Shown here in pieces: positions 1 to 9,862 of a DNA stretch of 64,000 nucleotides (its first letter is position 1; every line of letters starts with the position of its first letter). The position numbers and the translations under genes were made by a program. The notes under the pieces are model-generated. The model was not told where the DNA came from and searched no databases. It saw only the letters and a program-made list of their open reading frames with translations. Origin of the DNA: Phymatolithon calcareum (lineage: Eukaryota; Rhodophyta; Florideophyceae; Hapalidiales); contig OZ345356.1 in the NCBI GenBank assembly GCA_977006965.1, positions 1,798,001-1,862,000 on the forward strand, given 5' to 3'.

Positions 1-1824
1 CTAGTGAGAATCTGACACCACCTCTCAAACGCTCTTCTCATCGCCGCGTAGAAGCAGAATTTTCTGCTTGAATTTCGTCTTTCAGAGCGGTTTTGTTAGC
101 ATATCAGCTAGTTTCCAAGTGCCTGGCACGTGTATAGGGACGATGTTGCCGTTTGAAACTTGCTCGGAGAAGTAGTGGCACCTAATGGCGATGTGTTTCG
201 ACAATGTTGTTACGCTGTTGGCCGTAGCTATAGCTATGGCGCTCTTGTTGTCAATATACAGCCGTGTTGGCTGCTTTATCGGGACCTGCCATTCGTTGAA
301 GAGTTGCTGAAGCAAGATGATATATCTCGCCGCCTCGGCAGTTGCGTAATACTCGGCCTCGGTGGAAGACAGTGTTACCGCATTCTGGAAAATGCTACGC
401 CAGTAGAAAGGGTCACCAGAATAACGCACTGCTCTGCCAGTTCGTGAGCGGCACGTGTGCGTACAGGAAGCCCAGTCGCTGTTGCAGTAGACTTCGAGGG
501 GCTTGCGGTGCGTCGATACTTGAGGCTCATTTCGTGGCGTCCTGCTAGGTATCGGAGGAGATGCTTGAGCGGCTGCCCGTTGCGGTCTGTAGGGCAATGA
601 ATGTGAGTTGCGAGTTGTGAAGCAATGTATCCGACCTTGTAGCAAACTGTGTCAGCTATGAATCGTATCAAGCCAAGGGATCGCTGGTACTCCTTTACGC
701 CTGCCGCATCTAGCGCCTGCTCGTCGTTTTGCTCTCCTGTGAGTTCCGCCTTAGGATTATGTGACAGGAGTGTGGGGCTTTATTTCGACATGCTCGCTTC
801 AGTAAGGAGTCTGTTGATGTGCTTGGTGACAGTGAGCTCCACACCCTCAGATGTGCAATTGACCGCGATGCCGGCATGTTGCGAAAATGGAGTTTGCTCA
901 GTGATCTACCACTCGTCGCGCATGGGCTTGAGCAGAATTTGGAGTAGCGTTGCGGAGACTAAAGCAGGAAGGAAGTCGTCAGAATCTGCTAGCAAGCGTG
1001 CGACGCGACCTTGACCATCCTTGTAAATAAAGAAAGAAGGCTCTCCTGCAAGCGCTTTCCAGCCCCATTTAACCAGCTCGGCATTCCTATGCCTTTCGCA
1101 GAAAAATCCACCGTCTGGGGAACCGATCTGAACGCGTTCGAGGAGGATGAGCTTTCCAGGCTGTGTGTATGAGCCGTCCAAGCGTCGCGGCAGCTTCATC
1201 ATTACGCTGACTCTTGTGTTGCCTTGCGCGCGCGGGTATGCACTGGGCACATCTACAGACCGGATGTGCTCATTATTGAGTGCGGCATGCGCGTATAGGA
1301 GGCACCGAACGGTGTGTGACGGCGTCTGCCTCGCCGTCCTCTTTGGTCGTAGTGAGTTCCGGGCTTCATCAGATCGCCCGCACGGTGCAGCGGGAAGATA
1401 GCTTTTCGATCGCGCAAAATACTTTAGTCTTGTACTTGTAGGTCCATTTCGAATTCATTGGACGATCTCCGCGCTGCTCGTCGACGAATGACCAAGCGCC
1501 GGGAGCGATGCTGCCGTCGATAAAATTATTGTGGGATGCGGCCCACTCTTATGCATCAGGACCCCTTAGAGCTTCAGCAATAGAGCGCGGGTCGGCGGGT
1601 GCCGTGCTAGTGGCCATCGCTGCAGTGACTTCTGCTCGTGGATGTAGTACTTGGCCTTCGGGAACGGCATTTGTACTAGCTATAGCACGCTCTTCCTCGA
1701 CAGGTAGACGGAATCGCAGAGGCTTACGAGTGCTTTGGCGAAAGCGCATTAAGTGCGTGCGCAAGGTTGGAGTCCACGTTGTTGCTGTCTACTGACTATC
1801 CAGCCCACTAGTGAGGATCTGACA
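1..1824 (-). mobile_element. Decayed Ty1/copia-type LTR retrotransposon
   Basis: Read on the minus strand, this block runs from reverse transcriptase to RNase H and ends in a purine-rich tract (GAGAGGTGG, positions 18-26) followed by TGTCAGATTCTCACTAG (1-17). That is the layout expected for a polypurine tract and the first bases of a 3' LTR that runs off the window. A near-copy of the LTR start (16 of 17 bases) lies at 1808-1824, upstream of the coding part, with no full 5' LTR visible between. The element is broken by stops and frameshifts. Boundaries at the high-coordinate side are uncertain. Confidence 0.75.
82..1764 (-). pseudogene. copia pol remnant: reverse transcriptase and RNase H
   Basis: The order on the minus strand is the copia one. 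Near 1440-1600 there is the start of the RT domain (the EAL..PDA and KWTYKYKTK region), with a stop after PDA. Around 906-1130 is a middle RT piece containing EPSFFIYKD. At 375-740 is the RT/RNase H connection (VGYIASQLATHIHCPT and LLRYLAG). At 82-645 is a well-kept RNase H domain with NSDWASC, LSSTEAEY, YIDNKSA and TKPL. The first and last of these are hallmarks of Ty1/copia RNase H. The last two blocks are in different frames, so at least one frameshift separates them. Gag, protease and integrase are not seen. It cannot encode a working polyprotein. Confidence 0.8.
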
Positions 1825-2020
1825 GGAGTAGCACGAGCGATTAACATAACTCAGGACCCTACAGAGTAAGCTCAAGGAATGATAAGTAGAAAACAAGATT
1901 CCATTGAGCTCGCGGGCAACAGCTATCTTATGTGTTGCTGTTGATCAAGCGATATACTGCGGATACATGCTTTCTTAGATCGAATCACCTGAACAACGAC
2001 CCAGAAATTGTAGAGCGTGT
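1825..2020. other. No recognisable feature
   Basis: No convincing reading frame, repeat or RNA was seen in this stretch. Confidence 0.5.
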
Positions 2021-2176
2021 ATGGACGAGCATTCGGATGATAATATGCGTATTCCCAAGCGGTGGACAGACGTGATAAATGGACTCGAAAAGGACAGACT
2101 CTCCAAAGATGATAGCGCTTGGAGTGAGAGACCTCTCAAAGAGCTGCTAACCATGTTTCAGGCTGTGGACAAGTAA
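2021..2176 (+). CDS. Short ORF, 51 codons, unknown (likely gene fragment)
   Basis: An ATG-started frame of 51 residues rich in charged residues, ending LLTMFQAVDK. The last 34 bases and the stop are closely matched on the minus strand at about 52975-53010, inside one arm of the large inverted duplication. Both are therefore probably fragments of the same unknown coding sequence or repeat. No family is recognised. Confidence 0.25.
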   Translation: MDEHSDDNMRIPKRWTDVINGLEKDRLSKDDSAWSERPLKELLTMFQAVDK

Positions 2177-2227
2177 GGAATGCGCGCAGCTTGAATTACA
2201 GCGTGACGCAGGATATAAGAGTAATGT

Positions 2228-2400
2228 CCCCCCTCGAGGTCCCGAGGGAGTCCAGAGGTGGGTTTTTGTAGTCCATTGAATCGTGTTACATCAACAAGAT
2301 AACAAGCTATTCCATACACAGAATCCGGCCAAAATCTCTTGGCGATGCGTTGGTCACTTTTATTAAAAATCTACCTTTCTTCTTCTTCTCAAGCACTGGA
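2228..2400 (+). repeat. S1 short interspersed repeat, copy 1
   Basis: A member of a dispersed family seen about ten times in the window. It has a core starting CCAGAGGTGGGTTTTTGTAG, a GCGTTGGTAACTTT-like block near the 3' end, then AAAAATCTACCTTTC and a (TTC)n tail. This copy keeps the extra 5' CCCCCTCGAGG segment, so it is longer than the 176-bp copy at 41433, which suggests 5' truncation of others. Confidence 0.7.
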
Positions 2401-2449
2401 CCAATCGTGAAAGCCTGTTGGACGTGATTCTGTCCAGTACCGAAGAGAG

Positions 2450-3180
2450 ATGATTGACTTCGATAAAAACATTTCCAGCCCTACTAGTGGAAAGGTAGAA
2501 GTACTTAATGAAAATAGTCACGTTGTCGACATGCATAGCCAGCGCAACAATACGTGCGACCTTGAACTTAGAAAGGAGCTTATTGCAAATATCCCGTGCA
2601 ATTTTGCACTGCTCCTCGGCAGCTTCGGTTCTCTAGTCACGCCGTCCTCCAGAATATGAACGAGCTGTGCGAAAACGAATATTAGGTATGGACAAGAAAA
2701 AGCTTTCCCATCGTTGAGGACGTGTACGCCGAGATTCAGGACGTAAATGCATGTGCTATAATACCTTTTCTTAGAAGTAATAAGAGTGGATATATTATGA
2801 AGGTACCATTTGCTCCAACTTGAGAAAAGACGGAAGGAGACTAGAGATGGGTTTTCGCGTTACAACGACATAAATCCCCTCATTAGACAAGTCCAATCAA
2901 ACGTCTTCGAAATAGTCACGTTTCCTAAGCTTCAGCAAATTCGTTTTTAACTGTTAAACATGGCCATCGAAAGTGAGACTAATTCATTTCATAGCCACTC
3001 ATCGCCGAACCTACCACTCACCCCTAGCCATCCGTACTATCATAACGTAGCCTCTGCAAACTACTATTCATCCGTTTGTCAAATCAATCTATGTGACAGT
3101 AAAATTAATTGCGCGCGCTACTCTTTGTGCTTTAGGTCCTGGTAGCAAGTGGGATCTCTTTCATCTCAGGAGCTAAATTA
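2450..3180. other. No gene beyond the LINE-E fragment
   Basis: Short frames at 2450-2659 and 2960-3145 have no recognised motif, and the first lies mostly inside the repeat. Nothing else was found. Confidence 0.4.
2519..2860 (-). repeat. LINE-E-like dispersed repeat, copy 1
   Basis: Strongly similar to 59207-59530, sharing GAAGCTTTCCCATCGTTGAG and GAAGGTACCATTTG in the same order. The family ends (read on the minus strand) in an AATAAA-like tail after GGTACCTTCTCAATAAATCC. Other partial copies lie near 10930, 37870, 49497, 51255 and 58600. It is probably the 3' part of an unclassified retroelement. Confidence 0.55.
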
Positions 3181-3700
3181 GATGATCACGGGCTGAGCTT
3201 CTTTGTAGATGTTTTTTCGTTTCGCCTCAACAAGGTAATGGATGTTAGGCCACGCGAATATCTTCGAAATGTGGCCAGTGTTTCAGAACGAGGAGCAGTG
3301 ACAGGCCCTTTCGTCGGATCGCAAGTAGGGCTTATTGTGCATGCGGCCCGGCTTGTCCACAAAGTCAAACAGCACCAAATCATCCTGTACTAGCCTGTCC
3401 CCAGTGACTGCAACTCGCGTGATTCTGTCCTCATGCTGCTTGGACATTCTCAACATCCATACGTCCCCGAACCAGTGCTTGTTCCACCGGTCGAACGACA
3501 CCCGATCCAGCGTATTCGCCCACCCACAGCTGCTATGTAACGGAGGAGGGCCTTTTCTGTTCCTTTCCTGGGCTGGAAGCCCATTTGGGATTTGTTGAAT
3601 CTATATTCTTTCCGCATCAGTTTTTCCACTGCTGATTTAAAAATTTTGCGAGCGCGCAATAACAAGGAAATCGGTCTGTAGCAGGCCAGTGTCGGTAAAA
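3180..3700 (-). pseudogene. Decayed LINE reverse transcriptase fragment
   Basis: On the minus strand at 3450-3665 the peptide LLRARKIFKSAVEKL, then MRKEYRFNKSQMGFQ, matches the RT fingers motif seen intact in LINE-C (LLSQARKIIDSAL, YRFNSAQLGF). Downstream frames are broken by stops and shifts. It is more diverged from LINE-A to D than they are from each other, so it is probably another, older family. Confidence 0.6.
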
Positions 3701-3757
3701 ATCAGAAACTTAGAATAGCAACTTATTGCCAACTGGCGAAAGTTGCCCCCACTCGGC

Positions 3758-4089
3758 TGAGTAAGGATTCTTGTTGAGAAACTGGTTGGTAGTTTCTCCT
3801 TTATTGCTTACTTAACTTTTTCTACTCGGGCAGACCTAGTGTCCGCTTATATACTACTTTAAACACTATCATACTGAGGAACAAAACCTGTCTAAAAGCT
3901 TCCCCAGATGTTTCTAGTAACATCAAAAAGGTTCTAGAAACCACTATTTAAAAACTCTAGAAGTCACTAAGTAAATTCTAGAAACTACAGGAATAATCCT
4001 TCGGCTCTATTTGCACAGGATCAGCCTTCAAGGATCGAGACATTAATCTATTTAACTAGTTTAAACTATAGTACAGTAGTATCCTAACA
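3758..4089 (-). repeat. LTR-like block with heat-shock-element-like motifs
   Basis: Read on the minus strand it begins TGTTAGGATAC. It then has four TTCTAGAA-like motifs (about 3907, 3930, 3953 and 3976, roughly 23 bp apart), a TATATAAGCGG box at about 3847-3857 and an AATAAAGG signal near 3800. It ends near TTTCTCAACA (3772) or TCCTTACTCA (3758). Order and spacing suit a U3-R-U5 solo LTR. No 5-bp TSD was found, so the ends are tentative. TTCTAGAA is a perfect head-to-head heat-shock-factor half-site pair. Confidence 0.4.
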
Positions 4090-4445
4090 ACTGTACAAAT
4101 TGATCTAAAGTACTCTGCGTACTGTATTAGAGCTGTGTACTAGAGTGCAAACCATTTCGTGTTATGTACACAATTGTTATAGACAACCCAAACTGATAGT
4201 ATTATCATAGTATAAAAGCATAAAGGATATTAAAAGTATGCTTTGCACATGTCCTATATTCGGAAAGTGGGACATACGAAAGATACATAGAAGTAAAGAA
4301 AATATAATATTGGAATCCGTAACTGTTCATATCACGAGATAAACACAAGCTTCTGTTTAAAAGAACTCTATATGTACATACAAATATTAGAAATACAATA
4401 ATAGGGTTTTAGACTAACAACCGATGGTTATAGAGAAGTAACTAT
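4090..4445. other. AT-rich stretch, no feature seen
   Basis: Markedly AT-rich compared with its neighbours. No reading frame, RNA or clear repeat was found; it may belong to the adjacent LTR-like block. Confidence 0.4.
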
Positions 4446-5143
4446 TCAAATTTTGAACAACAGCCAGCAGCCGAGCTGGCAGGCTTTTGTGATCGTGACT
4501 ACCAGGAAACTGTAGCTGTCCTCAGGGGTGAGCAGCAATGCTTCGGAGAAGATGACATCCTGTCCAACTGCTTTTTGCCTCGGGGCATGTTTCAGGGCTC
4601 TCTTGAGCTCTCGTATTAGAGCTCGAGCGACTTGGATATTCCTCAGCTCTATGGGTGTTCCTTTGGGGTCCTTGAGCTCCCCTGATAGATAACTTGCCAT
4701 TTCCGCCGGGTCTGGAGGCATACCTTTCCAGCAACTAGTCTCGGCTCCCCTCTTCTTCATTTGAATTAAATTTTTCATCCTTTTTGCGAAGTCTCTTGGA
4801 CTTGAGGCGGATAGATCTTCAGTGAATTTCTTAAAGCATGCTCTTCTGCTCGCCTTGGTCATCTTTTTTATCTTCCTGTCGAGATCTCTGCACGCTTCCC
4901 AATCACTGATCCGCTTAGTTCTCTGCGCCTTCTTGTAGGCCCCCGTCCCGAGCTTAGAAATTTTTCCAGTTCTTTGCTCCAGAACTCTTTAAATCTCCTT
5001 GGTTTCCTTGACTTCCTGGGTACCCACGGTTTGTTAATGATATCACAAGCGCACCTTTCTTCTTCTTCGCCCACGTAACCATAAGATAGAACGTTGCTTT
5101 TAATAGCAATCGTAAATAGAACACCTTGGCATGGGACTTTCAA
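4446..5143 (-). pseudogene. LINE fragment: linker and start of the RT domain
   Basis: Two minus-strand frames (4868-5143, then 4446-4862) read through the region that joins endonuclease and RT in non-LTR retrotransposons. The first contains FKEFWSKELEKF, the second TKASRRACFKKFTEDL, followed by ALKHAPRQKAVGQDVIFSEA, which corresponds to the usual P..KA.GPD...E start of the RT domain. The fragment stops before the catalytic motifs at about 4446. A frameshift near 4865 separates the frames. It is the only part of the window representing the region upstream of a LINE RT. Confidence 0.55.
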
Positions 5144-5202
5144 ATAGCAGAGAGAGCGATCTTAGTCGAGATGTTGCCGAATCCGTATGCAGCAATGCGG
5201 AA

Positions 5203-5217
5203 CAAAACAGAGTTTAT
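5203..5217 (+). repeat. TSD of SINE-1, left copy
   Basis: caaaacagagtttat, repeated exactly at 5518-5532 on the other side of the SINE. Confidence 0.85.
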
Positions 5218-5517
5218 CCCACCTGTGGTATAGTGGTAAAACTGCCTCCGCGCACCTGTGCGCATATTTTGGTATTATACAGGCAGGAATGTTGAGGTCA
5301 CCGGTTCGAGTCCTGTCACAAGCAAGAATTGAATTAACGTTCCGCAAAGGGCACACGGATGTCGCCGTGGAGTGGTGTGCAGCAGTACTAGCGCGAAGCA
5401 GATACGCGAGTACCAGGAATGGATCCATAGCAGGAGCATTTAGAGGACCCCTAGATGTTGAATAATGTACACTTTGTGTATTTCAAATATCCTGCAATAA
5501 ACAAACGAACAAAAATG
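5218..5517 (+). mobile_element. SINE-1: complete tRNA-headed SINE
   Basis: The head (5222-5315) has an A-box-like GTGGTATAGTGGTAAAAC and a perfect B box GGTTCGAGTCC, so it is tRNA-derived. Acceptor-stem pairing is lost and about 50 nt lie between the D-like arm and the T arm, so it is not a working tRNA. A body of about 200 bp follows, ending in an A-rich tail (AATAAACAAACGAAC). An exact 15-bp TSD flanks it. A diverged second copy lies on the minus strand at 60543-60765, with the same head and body order. Confidence 0.8.
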
Positions 5518-5532
5518 CAAAACAGAGTTTAT
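5518..5532 (+). repeat. TSD of SINE-1, right copy
   Basis: Exact match to 5203-5217. Confidence 0.85.
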
Positions 5533-5619
5533 AACCTTTCTTGTGTTCAGCGCTGTAGAGCCATTCGAATGTCCTCGCATCGTGCAAGATTTTCGCCTCG
5601 CGTCAGCTAAACGTTTCGA

Positions 5620-5905
5620 TTAGTCAGGACGACTGATTTTGATCGGCCATGGCGCGACGCCTGCGCCTGCAGCATCTCTCCGAATGCTCTCGAAGAACAC
5701 TGAGCCCACCAAGAGTGGTTGATACTTCCTCAACTGCTTCATTTCTTTAAGATGTGCAATCCATTTGTCGTATATAGTTAATCTAGGTGCGGGATCTAGA
5801 GTTTTCGAGTGGTATTGTGGGATGTCTGATACGCAGCCGTTTAAGCTTGAGCACTGCAAGGCTGGCTGTTCCTTGTTCGCTATATTCGGGTGCCAGTCTA
5901 TTATG
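5620..5905 (-). CDS. Unknown C-terminal coding fragment
   Basis: A minus-strand frame ending PWPIKISRPD before a stop at 5620. It reads about 95 residues of mixed composition (for example YDKWIAHLKEMKQLRKYQPL) up to the S1 repeat at about 5911, which interrupts it. It may be the 3' end of a host gene cut off by S1. No family was recognised. Confidence 0.25.
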
Positions 5906-5907
5906 GA

Positions 5908-6090
5908 ACAAGAAGAAGAGGAAATTTTTATTATAGTGATACCAATGCATCTGCTGACGCTTGGGGCAACACTTCTGGCAAGACATGAGGACTCAATCAG
6001 AACCCAAAATCTCCATTTCGCTAAAAGTGGTGTAGTCAGCAAAACTCCAAAACCGATCTCTGGTCTCACAGAAGAGATCTCGAGGGGGAA
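5908..6090 (-). repeat. S1 repeat copy 2
   Basis: Reverse-orientation S1: GAAGAAGAAGAGG tail, then GCATCTGCTGACGCTTGGGG, and the CTCTGGTCTCACAG end followed by CGAGGGGGAAAAT, as in the copy at 37560. Confidence 0.65.
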
Positions 6091-6181
6091 AATAATATCG
6101 CTTCTATTAACATCTAGAGTATACCATCTCTTGACGGCTGACGGTACGCACATGGGATTTTGCCGCGTCCCGAGCCGTTTC

Positions 6182-6300
6182 TGTGCCGAGGCGCCATGAG
6201 CGAGTTTTGCGACTTCGAGGGTCCGTCTAACGTCCTCAGTCTTGTCTGCGCCGGAGCGCCTTGAGCGAGTTTAGCGACATCCCGGGTCGAGTTTATCGTC
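6182..6300 (+). repeat. Two-unit tandem repeat, about 67-bp period
   Basis: A CCATGAGCGAGTTTTGCGAC block at about 6195 recurs as CCTTGAGCGAGTTTAGCGAC about 67 bp later, with similar flanks. Its function is unknown. Confidence 0.5.
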
Positions 6301-6489
6301 GAAGCACAGGCTCTTCCCGTTTTTCCTTGCAGTCAACAATTAGAATCGTTGCCTTCAACGGGTATTTAGCGCTGAATCACGTAGTTTTTTGACTGCGCTG
6401 AATTACGACCGTGTGCAGTCAGTGAGCTCAGTGTGAGCAGCAAATACAAGATTTTCATATCGCCTTAGGCATGTCTTTCCGACTCCCTG

Positions 6490-8268
6490 GTTCCCAAAAG
6501 GGAACGCGGTCGGCCCTGACGGAGTGGCAGTTGAAATGATGCATGCGAATAAGGAAGCCGGATTGAGTATATTGGTAGCCTTATGGGAGACATGTGGGAG
6601 GCTCAAATGTCTTCCGCGAGCGTGGCGTCAAGCTCCTTTGATCCCTCTGTACAAGAAAGGCCCACCCCATGTTGCAGCGAACTACAGACCTATATCGCTA
6701 TTAAGTCAAGCCAGGAAAATCATCGATTCCGCACTCGACTCATACATAAGGGAACACTACCGTTTCAACAGTGCTCAGCTAGGTTTCCGGAAAGACAAGA
6801 GCACATATATTGCAATACTCCGGGCAAAATGTGCCATGAAAGATGGGCATCCTTTTGTCGCGGTTCTTGACCTCTCTGCAGCATATGACAGGGTGCCACG
6901 AGACATCCTCATGAAAAGACTCGAACAGAAGCTACCCGACGAAATAACAAGGATGATGGCATATCTTCTGAAACCCTCGTGGGTTACGTCAGCAGGCGAT
7001 GATACACGAACATGGTGCATTATAAATCGAGGAGTACCGCAAGGGTCCCCACTGAGGCCGTGCCTGTACAATATCTTCATGGATACATTCGCGGAAGCGG
7101 TCTCCAAGGTCCCCAGCGACGTCTCTGAAAATCCAGCGCAACAGTTCGCTGACGATGTCCAGCTGCAATCAAAGGATGGAGAAGGAATGCAGAAGCTACT
7201 TGATATAGCGACTACCTGGGCGCAGGAAAATGGTATGAGCTGGAACACAAAGCCAGGAAAGAGCGAGATCCTTAAATACAAGGGACTCAGGAAACACACC
7301 TTCCACATTGCGGGTCGAGTTCTTCATCAAGCTTGGAGGCTCTCGTATCTCGGTATAAGCATGAACCACAAAGGCGCAACAGACGACATGGCGTTAGTGG
7401 GGTGCATACACAAACTGCGGGATATTGGAGTCAATGTTCGAGGCTTTCAGCCTGTGACATGCATTAGAATCTTCAAGTCGCTTATTTTGCCAAAGTGGGA
7501 GTATGCACTCCACGTCACGCCTCTGACAAAGCGATTACAATCAGCAATCGAATCTGCAGAAGGTTTATTCTTCGAGTATGTTTTTGGGACATATGCCCAG
7601 CACCGCCATAGAAGGATGCGAGTTCTGTGCCGACTAGAACCACCTGCCATGAGGAGAAGACACCAAGCAGAAGGTTCTCTGCTAGTCTAGGGAAACAGAA
7701 GAAGCGCCTCGACGAAGCAGATGAGTATTCTGGGAGAGATGAAGATATTAAGGAGGAAACCAAGGACATAGAGTGCCTCAAGAAATATGAAGATCTGCAG
7801 CAAGCTCTCGACAAAGCCAGGGAGGGCTCAGTCTCAAAGAAAGGGCGACGAAAAGAAAGCATTGAGTTATGGGCAGAGGACGAAGAGGGAAGATCGCTCG
7901 AGATACCAACTGATTCGAACAATCTACCGATGGTTCTCCGCGTAAGAGAAAGGTCTACACGGTTGCGATGCCTACGGCTGATATTCAATAGAGCACCTCT
8001 TTGGAGAAAATCAGTACTTGGTGCATACTTTGGTGTCACAGCCGTGATTGAGCTGGTCGCGCTCCAACGCATTCTATCTTCATCCAAGATTAGTCCTGAA
8101 ATTGAATATGAATGTAAGCGACTCACTAGAGCACTTGTTGGGAGAGAAAGACGAATCAAGGATATGCTGAATAGCCAAACTACGTGAGCTTAGAAAATCG
8201 TGCGAAAGCGGCCCTGTTACTCTTCAAGAGAGGCCTTGGGAGCTTTTAAAATAAATCAACACATATCC
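6490..8268 (+). mobile_element. LINE-C copy 1 (5'-truncated)
   Basis: It starts inside the RT domain (GPDGVAVEMMHA) and ends with a short 3' UTR and the family tail AAAATAAATCAACACATATCCC. It is directly followed by the 3' end of an oppositely oriented LINE-A. No TSD was identified. Confidence 0.8.
6524..8187 (+). pseudogene. LINE-C reverse transcriptase, frameshifted
   Basis: A non-LTR RT that would copy its RNA at a nicked target site. The first frame (6524-7690) has the fingers motif NYRPISLLSQARKI, VAVLDLSAAYDRVP, the RGVPQGSPL block, the catalytic FADDVQL and the thumb YLGISMN block. A short in-frame loss near 7390 removes residues present in the copy at 56806. A frameshift near 7675 moves the C-terminal domain to another frame (to 8187), which has the charged region and RLRCLRLIFNRAPLW. 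FADD is intact, but the protein is split. Confidence 0.85.
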
Positions 8269-8281
8269 CCCCGTCTCCCCC

Positions 8282-8648
8282 TTTTTTGTATTTGGAATTT
8301 ATTAAACGCCCTCAGAAATATTCAAAATGGAGATGCATTTTACGGGCTACACTTTTGTAGCTTCGATCATCTTCTCAAGGCCATGTAACCCGGGTTAACG
8401 TCATAGCCCTAGCTGGAAAACCCTCCCCCGAAAATAGGGTAGAGTGAAAAGCTTGAGGTCCACTGGTCAGATTTCCGATGGGACTCAGGGTCGCAGCTCT
8501 ACTGGTGTGTTCTCAGTAATGCAGAAAAGTTGCTTGTAGAGAGCATTTTCCGAGCTATTAATCTCTTTTTGGGTCAGTTGATATCCTCCGAGTCCACGAG
8601 ATTCCTCATGAAAATTGGTATAGTATTATCGACCTTGTCTTCAAGAAG
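8282..8648 (-). mobile_element. LINE-A copy 1, 3' half (outermost of three nested LINEs)
   Basis: The minus-strand 3' end of LINE-A: family tail (TTGGAATTTATTAAACGCCC on the plus strand), 3'-UTR stem-loop region (8405-8462) and the end of the RT C-terminal domain. It stops at the 13-bp TSD of the inserted LINE-B. The other half resumes at 10398-10803. Confidence 0.85.
8636..8648. repeat. TSD of LINE-B copy 1, left
   Basis: tgtcttcaagaag, exact match at 10398-10410. Removing what lies between restores a continuous LINE-A sequence that aligns with the copy at about 18400-18480. Confidence 0.9.
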
Positions 8649-8740
8649 TTTTTTTTATTGCAATTTTTTTAAAGCCTCGCAGGCATACGAATATACGGGC
8701 AGGGCTTCCTCAGGTGCTGCCCTCGCTAGGGCGGCTCTAC

Positions 8741-8755
8741 TATTATGTCTGGCAT
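8741..8755. repeat. TSD of LINE-D, left
   Basis: tattatgtctggcat, exact match at 9785-9799. LINE-B resumes directly after the second copy. Confidence 0.9.
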
Positions 8756-9784
8756 CCCGGATTATTCAAACGCAAGTTCCGGTTCTCAGGCCAGGAGCTC
8801 CACGAAACCCGCCTACTGGAATACCTGGGAACCACGATCGACAACACGGGAGTAACCCACCACGCAACACTAAACCGCATCAACGCGGCCAAGGGAATCA
8901 TCATGGGACTAAAAGACCTGGGAGTCCAAGCGCAAGGACTAGCTACTACCAAGAATATAGCAATGTACAAGGCTCTTGTGCAATGCAGATGGGAGTACGC
9001 GATACACCTCACACCATGGACAAACTCAGTCGAAGCGCAGATCAACCAAGCGGAGGGTTTGTTCTACTCTGTTGCCTTCGGTAACTACGCGAAACGATTG
9101 CACGCCCGAATGCGAGCCCTCTGCAGAATTACTCCACCAAAGATAAGAAGAGCGCAACTCGGAGAGCACTTCGCACAGAGGCTTATACGAGGGAAGGACG
9201 AAATCGAGAAGGAAGAAAATTACGCTGGAAAAGAAGGGGACATACAGCAAGCAGAGATGGATATCCGCTATCTGCAGGAGCATGAGCTCCTAAGAGGCAG
9301 TACCGAGCGAGCCGTACGAGGGCTGGTGACCCACAAACACGAGAGCAACCGCCGACGACAGGAATGGATTGAAAAGGAAGAAGAAAAAGAGAGAAAAATT
9401 ACCGTGGACACTAAGGAGAAAGTAAGCCCTGTACTCCAAATTCGATCCAGGAAACACCGACTCCTAGCAGTTAAGTGGTTCTTCGGCCGCTTCCCACCAC
9501 GAAGAGCAGAGTCGTACGTTGAACATTGCAACGAGGTCGCAGAAGAGAATCTGAAAACTCTACAACGAAATTTGACAAGTCCAAGAGCAGAAGAATCTTG
9601 GGAAAAAGGGACGAAAACGGCGATTGACAAACTTTTAGCACTGGAAATCCATATGTTAGAAGAAATGATAGTGTAATGTGATCTGATTGGGTAATGAGAT
9701 GGCAGTATCAACGGGAAGCTGCTCTGGTGTTGGTGAATACCGGCGTTGAGGGCTTCTAAAATAAAAATCTACAATTTCCCCCCC
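8756..9784 (+). mobile_element. LINE-D (innermost level), 5'-truncated
   Basis: It begins within RT coding and ends with the tail GGGCTTCTAAAATAAAAATC and a C-run. It is flanked by an exact 15-bp TSD. It is the youngest of the three nested insertions. No other LINE-D copy was seen in the window. Confidence 0.9.
8758..9676 (+). pseudogene. LINE-D RT thumb and C-terminal domain (truncated)
   Basis: An uninterrupted frame of about 305 codons with no start of its own, because the 5' end was lost on insertion. It starts FKRKFRFSGQELHETRL and keeps the thumb motif LLEYLGTTID and YKALVQCRWEYAIHLTPW. A charged linker (EKEEEKERK) leads to the C-terminal motif RKHRLLAVKWFFGRFP and the end EMIV. The catalytic palm is absent. 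An open frame over the full length fits a recent insertion. Confidence 0.85.
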
Positions 9785-9862
9785 TATTATGTCTGGCATT
9801 CTATCTGGGACCTTAGCATGTGTTCGGTTGTTTTGGTTGCTCTTCGTAACAGTTTTGAGGCG

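Noticed and set aside
5222-5315. Functional tRNA gene
   Set aside because: It has A- and B-box-like text, but the acceptor stem pairs poorly, there is a large insertion between arms, and the whole unit is flanked by a TSD with an A-rich tail. It is a SINE head.
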